From Candidatus Poribacteria bacterium (lineage in GTDB: Bacteria; Abyssobacteria; SURF-5): 58,171 bases of DNA. The notes beneath the pieces are model-generated. The model was not told the origin of the DNA. It was given only the letters and a program-made list of their open reading frames with translations, and searched no databases. Position numbers and translations under genes: made by a program. Location of the stretch: the NCBI GenBank assembly GCA_016215705.1, contig JACRIR010000198.1, forward strand, positions 1-58,171, written 5' to 3'. Each line of letters starts with the position of its first letter. Positions within the stretch are counted from its first letter, which is position 1. Shown one piece after another: positions 24,770 to 32,488 of this stretch.

Positions 24770-26359
24770 TCAGCGCCTCAGCGCCCTCTTGTCTACTTTT
24801 CCGGCAGCATTACGGGGAAGGGCTTCAACGAATTCAACATATTTTGGTATCTTGAAGTCAGCAAGATGCTCATCGCAGAAATCCAGTATTTCATCCATCG
24901 AGAGAGAAGAACCGGGGTTGGGAACGATGTATGCCTTCACCTGCTCCCCGAATACCTTGTCGGGTTCGCCCACGACAGCGGCCTCGAACACACCCGGATG
25001 TGACTCGAGCACATTCTCAATCTCAACACTGTAAATGTTCTCGCCGCCGCGGATGATAATGTCTTTCTTTCGGTCAACCACGTAGAGGAATCCGTCGCCG
25101 TCGATTCGACCAAGGTCCCCCGTTCGAAGCCATCCATGGCTGAATGTCTCACGTGTGGCTTCAGAGTCCTGCCAATAACCATTGACGATATTCGGCCCCT
25201 TCAGGAGCACTTCACCGATCCTCCCGGGGGCGAGCTCGAGTCCCTCCTCATTTACAATCCTGACCTCCACGGTCGGCACGGGCGACCCGACGGAATCAGA
25301 TTTCTCCAGCGCAAACTCATCGGGCAAGAACGTAGCCAGCGACGAGGATTCGGTCAATCCGTAGCCGTTTCCGAGGCGAGCCGAGGGAAAGGCTTCGCGC
25401 AGTCTGCGAACGAGTTCCGGCGAGGCAGGAGCCCCTCCATAAATGACGCTGTTAACCGAGCTGCAATCATAGTCCTTCAAGTTCATCTGGGCCAAGAGAA
25501 GCCAGTATATGGTGGGAACGCCGACCAACCGCGTAATCTTTGCTTTCTGCACAAGAGTAAGCGTTTCGTCCGCGTTGAAGTGGCGCTCTATCACCGTAGT
25601 GCATCCGACATGAACGCCTCCAATTAACTGCGCATGGCAGCCGGTCGGATGAAAAAAAGGGACACAAACCAGTTGCCTGTCATCCGAAGTGATGCCTGTA
25701 ACCGCCTCCACATTAAGACAATTCGACACTATATTGCGATGTGAGCACAGAGCTCCTTTGGTTTTGCCCATCGTGCCGGCCGTGTAGAAAATGCACGCCA
25801 GATCATTCTCATGCACCTCGACTTCGTCAGGTTGGACGTCCGAGCTCTTGACGAGAGACGCAAGCTCGAGACAATCCGGAGTCGATCCGGCGGAACCGGC
25901 TACTACGACGTGCTTCAAGGCCGGGGCTGAACGTTTTGCACGCAGGCATTCTTTCAGATAATTCGGATGGACAACTACAACGCTGGCGCTGCAATTATTG
26001 ATCACAAATGCTATCTCGTTCGTGACAAACCGCGTGTTGATCGGGACAGAAACCGCCCCTATCCGGCTGGCCGCAAAAAGAGAAAGCGGGAAAGCTGTGT
26101 CGTTTCCAAGCAACAGAGCGACCCTCTCCCCTTTCCGGACCCCCAGCGTCTTCTGCATCGCCGATGCAAGCCGATCGACGTCGCGGGAAAACTCGGAGTA
26201 CGTCCGCACATCTAAATTACACTCGAAAGCATTCTTGTCGGGAAATCGTTCGGTGGATGTTTGGAGAATCTCGCGGATGTTGCGGGGGCGGCGCTTAAAG
26301 TTGAGTACTTGAATCCCGTTGTACGTTTCGTTGACGAGGTCGTCGGAAAGGTTCCTCAT
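24770..26359 (-). CDS. AMP-forming acyl-CoA ligase with a deviant A3 loop
   Basis: 529-residue ligase, first gene of the acyl-CoA operon. A5 is GNGYGLTESS, A7-A8 LRTGDLGRIDGDGFLYVVDRKK then IIRGGENIYSVEIE, and A10 PRNAAGKVDKRALRR with the expected lysine. The phosphate-binding A3 loop reads YTAGTMGKTKGAL instead of the usual YTSGTTGxPKG: Met and Thr replace a conserved Thr and Pro, so activity or substrate handling may differ. The ATG at 26359 has GGAG 5 bp upstream; an ATG at 26380 is an alternative. A promoter lies at 26523-26551. Confidence 0.88.
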   Translation of the reverse strand: MRNLSDDLVNETYNGIQVLNFKRRPRNIREILQTSTERFPDKNAFECNLDVRTYSEFSRDVDRLASAMQKTLGVRKGERVALLLGNDTAFPLSLFAASRIGAVSVPINTRFVTNEIAFVINNCSASVVVVHPNYLKECLRAKRSAPALKHVVVAGSAGSTPDCLELASLVKSSDVQPDEVEVHENDLACIFYTAGTMGKTKGALCSHRNIVSNCLNVEAVTGITSDDRQLVCVPFFHPTGCHAQLIGGVHVGCTTVIERHFNADETLTLVQKAKITRLVGVPTIYWLLLAQMNLKDYDCSSVNSVIYGGAPASPELVRRLREAFPSARLGNGYGLTESSSLATFLPDEFALEKSDSVGSPVPTVEVRIVNEEGLELAPGRIGEVLLKGPNIVNGYWQDSEATRETFSHGWLRTGDLGRIDGDGFLYVVDRKKDIIIRGGENIYSVEIENVLESHPGVFEAAVVGEPDKVFGEQVKAYIVPNPGSSLSMDEILDFCDEHLADFKIPKYVEFVEALPRNAAGKVDKRALRR

Positions 26360-26522
26360 AGTTTCTCCATGGTTTGACATCTTTCATGAGGAGCCGGGAG
26401 ATTCCCCATTCAAGCAGTCGACTCGAGTCATGTCACTGCAGATAACTTCTTTGTGGCCACATTCTCAGGTGGCCTGCTGAGAGGGGGACGCTGCGAAGCC
26501 TGCCGCACAACCAGCGCAACTC

Positions 26523-26551
26523 ATTCTATCAGAAAGGTTTGGGGGAGTCAA
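26523..26551 (-). promoter_or_regulatory. Promoter of the acyl-CoA operon
   Basis: Minus strand: TTGACT (26546-26551), 17-bp spacer, TAGAAT (26523-26528). Expected start near 26516, giving a leader of about 155 nt before the first ligase. No repeat that looks like a FadR or PsrA operator was recognised. Confidence 0.7.
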
Positions 26552-26554
26552 CTG

Positions 26555-26594
26555 GAAAAAAGAAAATAAACCCTCTTCTGAGCACGACGAGGGT
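26555..26594 (-). terminator. Possible terminator of the small-protein transcript
   Basis: On the minus strand ACCCTC (26589-26594) pairs with GAGGGT (26570-26575) across a 13-nt loop, followed by TTATTTTCTTTTTT. The stem is short (6 bp) but the U-rich tail is good. It lies directly before the acyl-CoA operon promoter. Confidence 0.45.
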
Positions 26595-26791
26595 CGAACA
26601 ACTGCCGCTCTTTCCGAATAATGCGGATTGGACTCAACAAAAAGACCGTAATCGAATACGTTTTGCGAATCGCGGGATGAACTCCTCGAACAGGACAAGA
26701 ATGACACAAAGGACACGAACCAATCGGCATGTCTTTCTATGCCGCTTCGCTCGTCGAAAGGCCGGAAAGAAATGTTGGGTTGGCGCGCTGT

Positions 26792-26926
26792 CTAGTCTTC
26801 GACTATCATCACAGAGCGCTGTCCGGATTCAAGTTGGCTCACATAACACTTGAGCGCTTCGTCCCAATAAATGGTGTACCATAATCCGGACTTCTCGTCA
26901 TAATACCGCATATTCTCTTTTTCCAA
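26792..26926 (-). CDS. Small hypothetical protein (44 residues)
   Basis: A short frame coding for a 44-residue protein, MEKENMRYYDEKSG, then LWYTIYWDEALKCYV, then SQLESGQRSVMIVED. Support is structural: a promoter with TTGACA and TATATAAT lies about 50 bp upstream, and GGGAGGG is placed about 9 bp before the TTG at 26926. An internal ATG at 26911 would give 39 residues. It is rich in Tyr/Trp and acidic residues and has no membrane segment. The run YTIYWDEALKCYV is reminiscent of the first strands of HicB-type antitoxins, but no HicA partner is adjacent and the protein is too short for a full HicB fold. Function unknown. Confidence 0.55.
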   Translation of the reverse strand: MEKENMRYYDEKSGLWYTIYWDEALKCYVSQLESGQRSVMIVED

Positions 26927-26977
26927 GCTCTTTGATCCCTCCCACGCGGAGATCGCCACTTAAGAGCCTACGCGTAT

Positions 26978-27006
26978 TATATAAGACCTGGCTCCTGGTT
27001 TGTCAA
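26978..27006 (-). promoter_or_regulatory. Promoter of the small-protein unit
   Basis: Minus strand: perfect TTGACA (27001-27006), then TATATA after 17 bp (26978-26983); an overlapping TATAAT (26976-26981) gives 19 bp. Transcription would start about 45 nt before the small-protein start. The remaining stretch to nrdR (27007-27225) shows nothing I can name. Confidence 0.75.
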
Positions 27007-27225
27007 CAGAAAAATCGCTGATAGGTAAAGACTTAATCCACAGATAATTTCTCACCATCAGCGCAACTCCCCATCATATGGCCGCAGAGGGGCTCAAATC
27101 TGGTCCGCTTCCGCTTCCGACTCACCGAGCGAAGGCCGCAATTTCACCGATTCTGTTTGTGGGTGGACGTTCAGTTCCGCATTGATTTGCAGCCGACATC
27201 GCCCTCTCCGCAGCCGATGCTCTGA

Positions 27226-27687
27226 TTACATCTTCTCCGGACGATAAAGAGTCTTGAGAACATCCATAAACTCGTCGATGTCTTTGAACTGCCGATAGAC
27301 CGACGCAAATCTTACATAGGCCACTTCATCGAGACTCTTCAACTCCTCCATCACCATCGAGCCAATAGTCTCGGAAGAAACCTCTTTTTCCATCCCGCTG
27401 TTTATGCTTTTCTCAATCTTGTCGACCAGTCCTTCGATTTGTTCAATCCCGACCGGCCGCTTTTCACAGGCCTTGAGGACACCGATTACTATCTTGCTTC
27501 GGTCAAACGGCTCGCGTCTCCCGTCCTTCTTGACCACCATGAGCGGAATTTCCTCAATCCGCTCGTATGTCGTGAATCGTCGCGTGCAGGAGAGACACTC
27601 GCGCCTTCTGCGGATGAGTTCACCTTCCTTGATGGTGCGCGAGTCAACAACCTTATCATCGGGATGAGCGCAAAAAGGACATTTCAT
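27226..27687 (-). CDS. nrdR: Transcriptional repressor NrdR
   Basis: 153-residue zinc-ribbon/ATP-cone repressor that senses (d)ATP and controls ribonucleotide reductase genes by binding paired NrdR boxes. The zinc ribbon uses C3 and C6 (KCPFC) and C31 and C34 (CLSC), with [20 protein letters not shown] between ribbon and cone; the ATP-cone follows from [15 protein letters not shown] to the [10 protein letters not shown] end. Full length for the family. Its promoter and NrdR-box-like sequences lie directly upstream, suggesting autoregulation. No ribonucleotide reductase gene is in the window. Confidence 0.96.
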   Translation of the reverse strand: MKCPFCAHPDDKVVDSRTIKEGELIRRRRECLSCTRRFTTYERIEEIPLMVVKKDGRREPFDRSKIVIGVLKACEKRPVGIEQIEGLVDKIEKSINSGMEKEVSSETIGSMVMEELKSLDEVAYVRFASVYRQFKDIDEFMDVLKTLYRPEKM

Positions 27688-27719
27688 TTGTGGAAGCCTC
27701 GCGCGAAGAAAAGTTAGTA

Positions 27720-27772
27720 ATCCCTTATTTGGTATTTAAAAGCATTATACCATACCATATATAGGGTGTCAA
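27720..27772 (-). promoter_or_regulatory. nrdR promoter with overlapping NrdR-box-like sites
   Basis: Minus strand: TTGACA (27767-27772), 17-bp spacer, TATAAT (27744-27749), a perfect sigma-70 consensus. The spacer contains ATACCATATATAGGGT (27752-27767), 13 of 16 matches to the NrdR box ACACTATATATAGTGT. A weaker second site (27720-27735, about 9-10 of 16) lies 32 bp away centre to centre, the spacing usual for NrdR box pairs. The promoter is certain by sequence; the operator is inferred. Confidence 0.7.
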
Positions 27773-27810
27773 GAAAAAAATGATGGCGATATGTGGTCCT
27801 CGAAAACGAA

Positions 27811-28362
27811 TCAAACGAAGGAATAGTAAGAAAGAGCGGTTTGTCCGTAGAAACGTGTGCGGGAGAGCGGAATCTCTGAAACAGCAGGAGGTGGTTCTAT
27901 TTTCTTGAAATGCTCGAGAACTACTATGGCGCGAGGCGCCACTACGCGATGTTTTTCGAGCACGAGCGTGATTTGATCGAGCAAATCACTCTGGTAGGGG
28001 GGATCGATAAAAACCAGGTCAAATTGTCTCGCCGTTCTTCCGAATATTCTGATTGCATCACGGAAATCAGTGACGAATACTTCTGCTCTTTCAGAGAAGC
28101 CCCCTCTCGTCAGATTCTCATGAATGAGTCGGGCAGCAACAGGGTCGCGTTCGACAAGCGCCGCTTGTTTCGCTCCTCTGCTCAAGGCTTCGATAGCGAG
28201 AGCGCCGCTGCCGGCAAAAAGGTCGAGGACGTTTCTGTCCGCAACTCGTGCGCCCAATGTGTCAAACAAGGCTTCCCTGACCTTGTCGGATGTCGGCCGG
28301 GTGCGCATATTCTTCGGCGCTCTTATGATAATCCCTCTCGCCTGTCCGCCGGTTATCCGCAT
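27811..28362 (-). CDS. rsmD: 16S rRNA (guanine-966 N2)-methyltransferase
   Basis: 183-residue SAM-dependent methyltransferase that modifies G966 of 16S rRNA during 30S assembly. It opens MRITGGQARG, has TRPTSDKVREALFDTL (a RsmD hallmark), the SAM-binding VLDLFAGSGALAIEALSRGA and the catalytic DPPY. The ATG at 28362 fits known N-termini better than an ATG 12 bp upstream. It lies 45 bp after recG, with a minus-strand promoter not visible between, so it is probably co-transcribed with recG. Confidence 0.94.
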   Translation of the reverse strand: MRITGGQARGIIIRAPKNMRTRPTSDKVREALFDTLGARVADRNVLDLFAGSGALAIEALSRGAKQAALVERDPVAARLIHENLTRGGFSERAEVFVTDFRDAIRIFGRTARQFDLVFIDPPYQSDLLDQITLVLEKHRVVAPRAIVVLEHFKKIEPPPAVSEIPLSRTRFYGQTALSYYSFV

Positions 28363-28407
28363 AACTTCGCACATCCTTCGTCAAAAGCGAACTTCATCAT
28401 TCACCCG

Positions 28408-30489
28408 TCAGAGGTGGACCGGACCCGGTTGGTCTTTGCCAATGAGAAGTCTTATTGGTCCATTCTCAAGTCTTTCGAGACGGGGGTCCGAGCCAAGAAC
28501 CGCCAGGGCGATCTTGCGCGCCTCCTGGAGCAGATCGATATCCCGCGCCAGGTGGCCGACCCTGAGCTTCGGGGAACCACTTTGCGCAACTCCCAGAAAT
28601 TCGCCGGGACCGCGGAGAAGCAGGTCGTGTTCGGCTATTTGAAAACCGTCATTTATGGACGTCATGATTTCGAGTCGCTTCGCGGCTTGCTCGGTGGACG
28701 GCTCACCCATCAGAAAACAATATGATTCATGTTGTCCGCGCCCAACACGTCCCCTCACCTGGTGAAGCTGAGCCAATCCGAACCTATCGGCATCCTCGAT
28801 CACCATGACGGCCGCATTGGGCACATCGACGCCCACCTCGATTATCGTGGTAGCCACTAGAATTTGAATCTCGCCGGCGCGGAATCGTGATAGCGTCCTC
28901 TCCCTTTCTTCCGGCTGCATCCTGCCGTGCAGAACCCCCACTGAGAATTGGGGGAAAACCTTCATATAGAGCGTGAACATTCCGCTCACTCCGGCAATGT
29001 CGCGGGCTCCGGAGTCGCACTCCTCCCCTATCTCCGGACAGACCACAAACGCCTGCCGCCCACAATCGACGCTTTCGCGGATGAACTTGTACATACGCGC
29101 ACGTTCTGATTCATGGACATACCGCGTTACTACGGGCCGTCTGCCGCTCGGACATTCGTCGAGAACAATGGACGCGAAACTCCCGTAAAGCGCAAGGGCA
29201 AGAGTCCGCGGGATCGGAGTCGCGGTCATCACAATAAGATCGGGCGCAATGCTCTTCTGGTGGAGAGCGGCTCGCTGGCTTACGCCGAATCGGTGCTGCT
29301 CGTCAATGACAACAAGGCCGAGATTCGGAAGGCCTACCTTATCTCTGAGAAGCGCGTGGGTGCCGACAACTATGCATGGTCTCAGGGACGCCAACAGTTC
29401 AAGAGTCGCCTTCTTCTCGGACGCAGGACGGCTGCCTGAAAGCAGAGCCAACGGAACACCTGTCCCACCAAACATGCCTCGCAAACTTGAAATGTGCTGT
29501 TCGGCCAGGATTTCGGTCGGCGCCATAAGAACTGCCTGCCTCCCGTTCTCGACGGACTTTAGCATCGCACAGGCGGCGACAACGGTCTTGCCCGACCCAA
29601 CGTCTCCCTGGAGCAAGACATTCATCTGAGTCGGGGATTCCATGCGACGGAAGATTTCGGCTATTGCGCGCTTCTGGGCATCCGTAAGTCGAAAAGGCAG
29701 GCGAGATTCGAACACGGCTGTCAGACGCGGAAGCGAATTCTGAGCGATTCCGGTCCCGGTGCTGTAACACATTGAAGCCTGCATGCACAATTGAAGCGAG
29801 ATGAACTCTTCGGCTGCGATTCTGCGGCGGGAAGCCTTGATTTCGTCCGTTGCCTCGGGAAAGTGTATTCCGCGCAAGGCATCGCGCCTCGAGACCAACC
29901 GCATGCCTTCGATTATCGATTTCGGCAGATTCTCGGGCGCAAACGTCGAGAATTCCTTTAGCGCTGCGTGCACCAGGCGTCTCATTTGCTTCTGGCTGAT
30001 GCCCTCGGTCAGAGGATAGACCGGCACGAGTCTCATCGTATGAAGGGATACCTCCTCGCCATCGGACAGAATCTCCACGTCCGGATTCTCCATCTGGATG
30101 CCGCGCCGATCAGAAACTGCGCCGGAAAGAATGACCTTTGTTCCTCGGGGAAGGCTTCTTCGCATGTAAGGCTGATTGAACCAGACGACTTTGAGCGAAC
30201 CGGTCCCATCTTTGACGACGCATTGAGTTATGTTCATGCGTCTCGATGGTCTGGAAAGGCGAATGCTTGTTACTTCACCCTTGATCACAGCCTGTTGCGC
30301 GGGTTGTGCGGAGGCTATGGGTTCTATGTCGCGACGGTCAAGGTAGGCGCGGGGGAAATGATAAAGCAGATCACCGATGGTGGCAATACCTATGTTCCGA
30401 AGAATTAGTTCGGTTCTTGGGCCAACGCCTTTGCACTTCGTAACCGGGAGTGTGAATGGCGGATGTTCTGTCGCGCTGTTTTGTGTCAA
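28408..30489 (-). CDS. recG: ATP-dependent DNA helicase RecG
   Basis: 693-residue helicase that remodels stalled forks and branched DNA. An N-terminal wedge/OB region (GVGPRTELILRNIGIATIGDLLYHFP; IKGEVTSIRLSRPSRRMN) precedes the SF2 motifs: QGDVGSGKTVVA (I), GTHALL, DEQHRFG (II, DEQH type), MTATPIPRTLALALYG (III), then VLHGRMQPEERE, ATTIIEVGVDVPNA and QLHQVRGRVGRG. It is full length. Start is a TTG at 30489 with GGGAG 8 bp upstream; the TTG two codons earlier is too close to that site. It follows the methyltransferase gene by 26 bp. Confidence 0.95.
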   Translation of the reverse strand: MTQNSATEHPPFTLPVTKCKGVGPRTELILRNIGIATIGDLLYHFPRAYLDRRDIEPIASAQPAQQAVIKGEVTSIRLSRPSRRMNITQCVVKDGTGSLKVVWFNQPYMRRSLPRGTKVILSGAVSDRRGIQMENPDVEILSDGEEVSLHTMRLVPVYPLTEGISQKQMRRLVHAALKEFSTFAPENLPKSIIEGMRLVSRRDALRGIHFPEATDEIKASRRRIAAEEFISLQLCMQASMCYSTGTGIAQNSLPRLTAVFESRLPFRLTDAQKRAIAEIFRRMESPTQMNVLLQGDVGSGKTVVAACAMLKSVENGRQAVLMAPTEILAEQHISSLRGMFGGTGVPLALLSGSRPASEKKATLELLASLRPCIVVGTHALLRDKVGLPNLGLVVIDEQHRFGVSQRAALHQKSIAPDLIVMTATPIPRTLALALYGSFASIVLDECPSGRRPVVTRYVHESERARMYKFIRESVDCGRQAFVVCPEIGEECDSGARDIAGVSGMFTLYMKVFPQFSVGVLHGRMQPEERERTLSRFRAGEIQILVATTIIEVGVDVPNAAVMVIEDADRFGLAQLHQVRGRVGRGQHESYCFLMGEPSTEQAAKRLEIMTSINDGFQIAEHDLLLRGPGEFLGVAQSGSPKLRVGHLARDIDLLQEARKIALAVLGSDPRLERLENGPIRLLIGKDQPGPVHL

Positions 30490-30515
30490 GAACAAGACTC
30501 CCGATTGGAATCATC

Positions 30516-31397
30516 CTAACGCGTCGCTTCTTTTCTTGCAATCACAAACATGTCTATGAACCTGAATTTCACGACGGCATCTTCGATTCTCAACGCCCGC
30601 ACAATTCCCTCGGCGGCGTGAGAAGCGGCCGGACTATATGGGGCCAGTTTCGTGGCAAGGAACCGCATGCTGCAGGGCCAAACTCCACCCCTGGTTTTCA
30701 AGAGCCGGAACCCGGTCTTTGAAAGCAACTGCCCAAGAGTCCGTTTCGAGAAGAAATAGTTGTGTTCGGCCACCTTCTTGAATCCGTACCAATGCTTTCC
30801 CATAACGCGTGAAGAAAAACTTCCCGCATCCGGAATAGTCATGAAGAGATATCCACCAGGCTTGAGGATTCGATTGGTTTCCGTGAGGTCTTCGGCTGGA
30901 TCAAAAGAATGCTCGAGCATATCCCATATCGCTGCGGAATCAAACTTGAGTGGCACCAGCCGCACGCTTGAAAGCGTACCCGTATGCACTCGAGCATTCG
31001 CGTTTTCGCGTGCGATTTGAGAGGCAAAGGGCGAGATCTCAACGCCTTCGACCGTCCACCCGCGAGAGGCCGCAACTTGAAGAAAATACCCATAGGCGCA
31101 GCCAACCTCCACGATCGATGCCGGCGGTCGCACAAACTGCTCGATCGTGGAGAGATGTTCCGAGAATACTTCCTTCAGACCCTTTGCATGGCTGCGATAG
31201 TCGTCGTAACCCAACTCAGACGGCTTCTTGCTGACAAAATAGCTCTCGGAATATATTCCCGCTGTCTCGCTTGCCGGCCGACGCGGATTCGTGTAGAGGA
31301 GTCCGCAGGCGTTGCAGCGAACAATCTGAAATTCCCCGACTCGGCAATAGGGCGAAGCGTCGGCGCTGCCGCAGAGATTGCATGCAACATATTCCAA
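30516..31397 (-). CDS. Class I SAM-dependent methyltransferase with N-terminal zinc ribbon
   Basis: 293-residue protein. An N-terminal CNLCG...CNACGLLYTNPR zinc-ribbon-like module (residues 6-40) precedes a Rossmann methyltransferase with SIVEVGCAYGYFLQVAASRGW and WDMLEHSFDPAEDLTE. This architecture is common in methyltransferases that modify sugars, polyketides or cell-surface precursors, so an envelope role is possible, but it lies upstream of recG and rsmD. The TTG at 31397 is the start, with GGGGAGA 7 bp upstream. It follows the terminator of the coiled-coil operon, so a promoter should be nearby, though none was recognised. Confidence 0.85.
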   Translation of the reverse strand: MEYVACNLCGSADASPYCRVGEFQIVRCNACGLLYTNPRRPASETAGIYSESYFVSKKPSELGYDDYRSHAKGLKEVFSEHLSTIEQFVRPPASIVEVGCAYGYFLQVAASRGWTVEGVEISPFASQIARENANARVHTGTLSSVRLVPLKFDSAAIWDMLEHSFDPAEDLTETNRILKPGGYLFMTIPDAGSFSSRVMGKHWYGFKKVAEHNYFFSKRTLGQLLSKTGFRLLKTRGGVWPCSMRFLATKLAPYSPAASHAAEGIVRALRIEDAVVKFRFIDMFVIARKEATR

Positions 31398-31436
31398 ATT
31401 GTGGTCTCCCCTCGTCTATGAATTGTCACGAACAGC

Positions 31437-31467
31437 AAAAAGCCCGGAGAGCATGAGCTTTCCGGGC
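31437..31467 (-). terminator. Terminator of the coiled-coil operon
   Basis: On the minus strand GCCCGGAAAGC and GCTCTCCGGGC form an 11-bp stem with one A-C mismatch and a TCAT loop, followed at once by TTTTT. It sits 29 bp after the stop of the downstream coiled-coil gene. Confidence 0.85.
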
Positions 31468-31495
31468 CCTGAAATTACAGATAAGAATTGCCGGG

Positions 31496-32470
31496 TCACA
31501 ATGAAGAAAGCGCCTCTTTTGCGGAGCGTCCTACTTCTTTCTCGGTGTCGCGACTCAGGAAGGCCGAAACCTCCGCCTTCTTGGTCCTGTCAGGTTCGAT
31601 ACGCGCCTTGAGAACTTCCGATTTTGCCTTCGCTTCAGCCGTCTGATCCAGAAATCTCCGCGTCGACGTCATCAGGTAGTTGTTTCGAGCCTCTATCTGC
31701 TTCACGGCCTTCTGCACGTTCGCCAATGACCCTTTCTGGATAAGCAATTCCTTTTTTGTCAGGTCAAGCTCCACTGAAACCCGGTCGAGGCGTTCTTCCT
31801 GAGCCGGCTGGTTTGCAACCTTCTTGTCGATAGTATCGATTTCCGCCGCCAGATCAGTTCGCTTCTTGAGTTCCGCCTTGACCGCAACTATTTCTTCAAG
31901 GGTGCCCACGGCGCGGTAAGAGGCAAGTTGCTTCTCCATCTTGCCATCGTCTTCCAACAATTGAGCAAGCTGCTGGGCAGGTGTCGGACCGGGGGTCAGC
32001 AAATCTTTCACGAGTTCCACTCCCGGTTTTGCGCCCAAAAAACCCACCGCGAGGCAAACCACGGCGACTACCGCAGCGGCGACAGCGCCCTTCAGGCGAG
32101 ACTTCAAACGCGCGCCGCGTTTCGGGGGCGGCGTAAACGCCTCCACTTCCGGGGGCGGAGATAGAGGTCCGCCTTCCGCAGGAGCGCCCATACCCTCTTC
32201 GCCTATATCTCCAAGACCTATCTCTTCGCCTATAGGGGCTTCCGTAATTCCAACGCCTTCACCAAGCCCGCCACCCTCAGCGCCGCCTCCTGAAGAACTG
32301 CTGAACCCTCCATCGCTCATGCCGGTCTCGAGGCTGATAGTGTCCGCATCGAACTCCTCGCCAAGTTCGACGCCACCGGCATCGAGCATATCCTCGCCTT
32401 CACCGGGAATCTCCTGAGAAAAATCTGACTTCTTCCGTTTTCTGAAAATTCCGAATATCTTGTCAAACAT
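31496..32470 (-). CDS. Single-pass membrane coiled-coil protein A
   Basis: 324 residues, not recognised as a known family. It opens MFDKIFGIFRKRKK, an amphipathic basic stretch, then an acidic, Gly/Ser-rich low-complexity region (about residues 20-110), a basic patch (KRGARLKSRLKG), one membrane segment (about 129-150) and a C-terminal heptad-rich helical region from 160 to the end. By the positive-inside rule the N-terminus is cytoplasmic and the coiled coil periplasmic. It is a paralogue of the upstream gene: same opening, same order of parts, and a matching YRAVGTLEEIVAVKAEL against the partner's FKAMGSPTEVKSAQQQL. GGAGG lies 5 bp before the ATG. Confidence 0.75.
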   Translation of the reverse strand: MFDKIFGIFRKRKKSDFSQEIPGEGEDMLDAGGVELGEEFDADTISLETGMSDGGFSSSSGGGAEGGGLGEGVGITEAPIGEEIGLGDIGEEGMGAPAEGGPLSPPPEVEAFTPPPKRGARLKSRLKGAVAAAVVAVVCLAVGFLGAKPGVELVKDLLTPGPTPAQQLAQLLEDDGKMEKQLASYRAVGTLEEIVAVKAELKKRTDLAAEIDTIDKKVANQPAQEERLDRVSVELDLTKKELLIQKGSLANVQKAVKQIEARNNYLMTSTRRFLDQTAEAKAKSEVLKARIEPDRTKKAEVSAFLSRDTEKEVGRSAKEALSSL

Positions 32471-32488
32471 GTCGTCCTCCGCTCCCGG

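Larger units (their letters stand above)
26360..26791. other. Gap holding the acyl-CoA operon leader and the tail of the small-protein transcript
   Basis: No protein-coding gene is supported here. It contains the leader of the acyl-CoA operon (26360-26515), its promoter, a terminator-like hairpin (26555-26594) and, at about 26690-26730, a decayed piece of the TTCGTG repeat type (reverse strand reads TTCGTGTCCTTTGTGTCATT). Confidence 0.6.

Noticed and set aside
26539-26853. Plus-strand frame of 104 codons
   Set aside because: It crosses the promoter, terminator hairpin and small-protein region of the opposite strand, and the residue composition is not protein-like.
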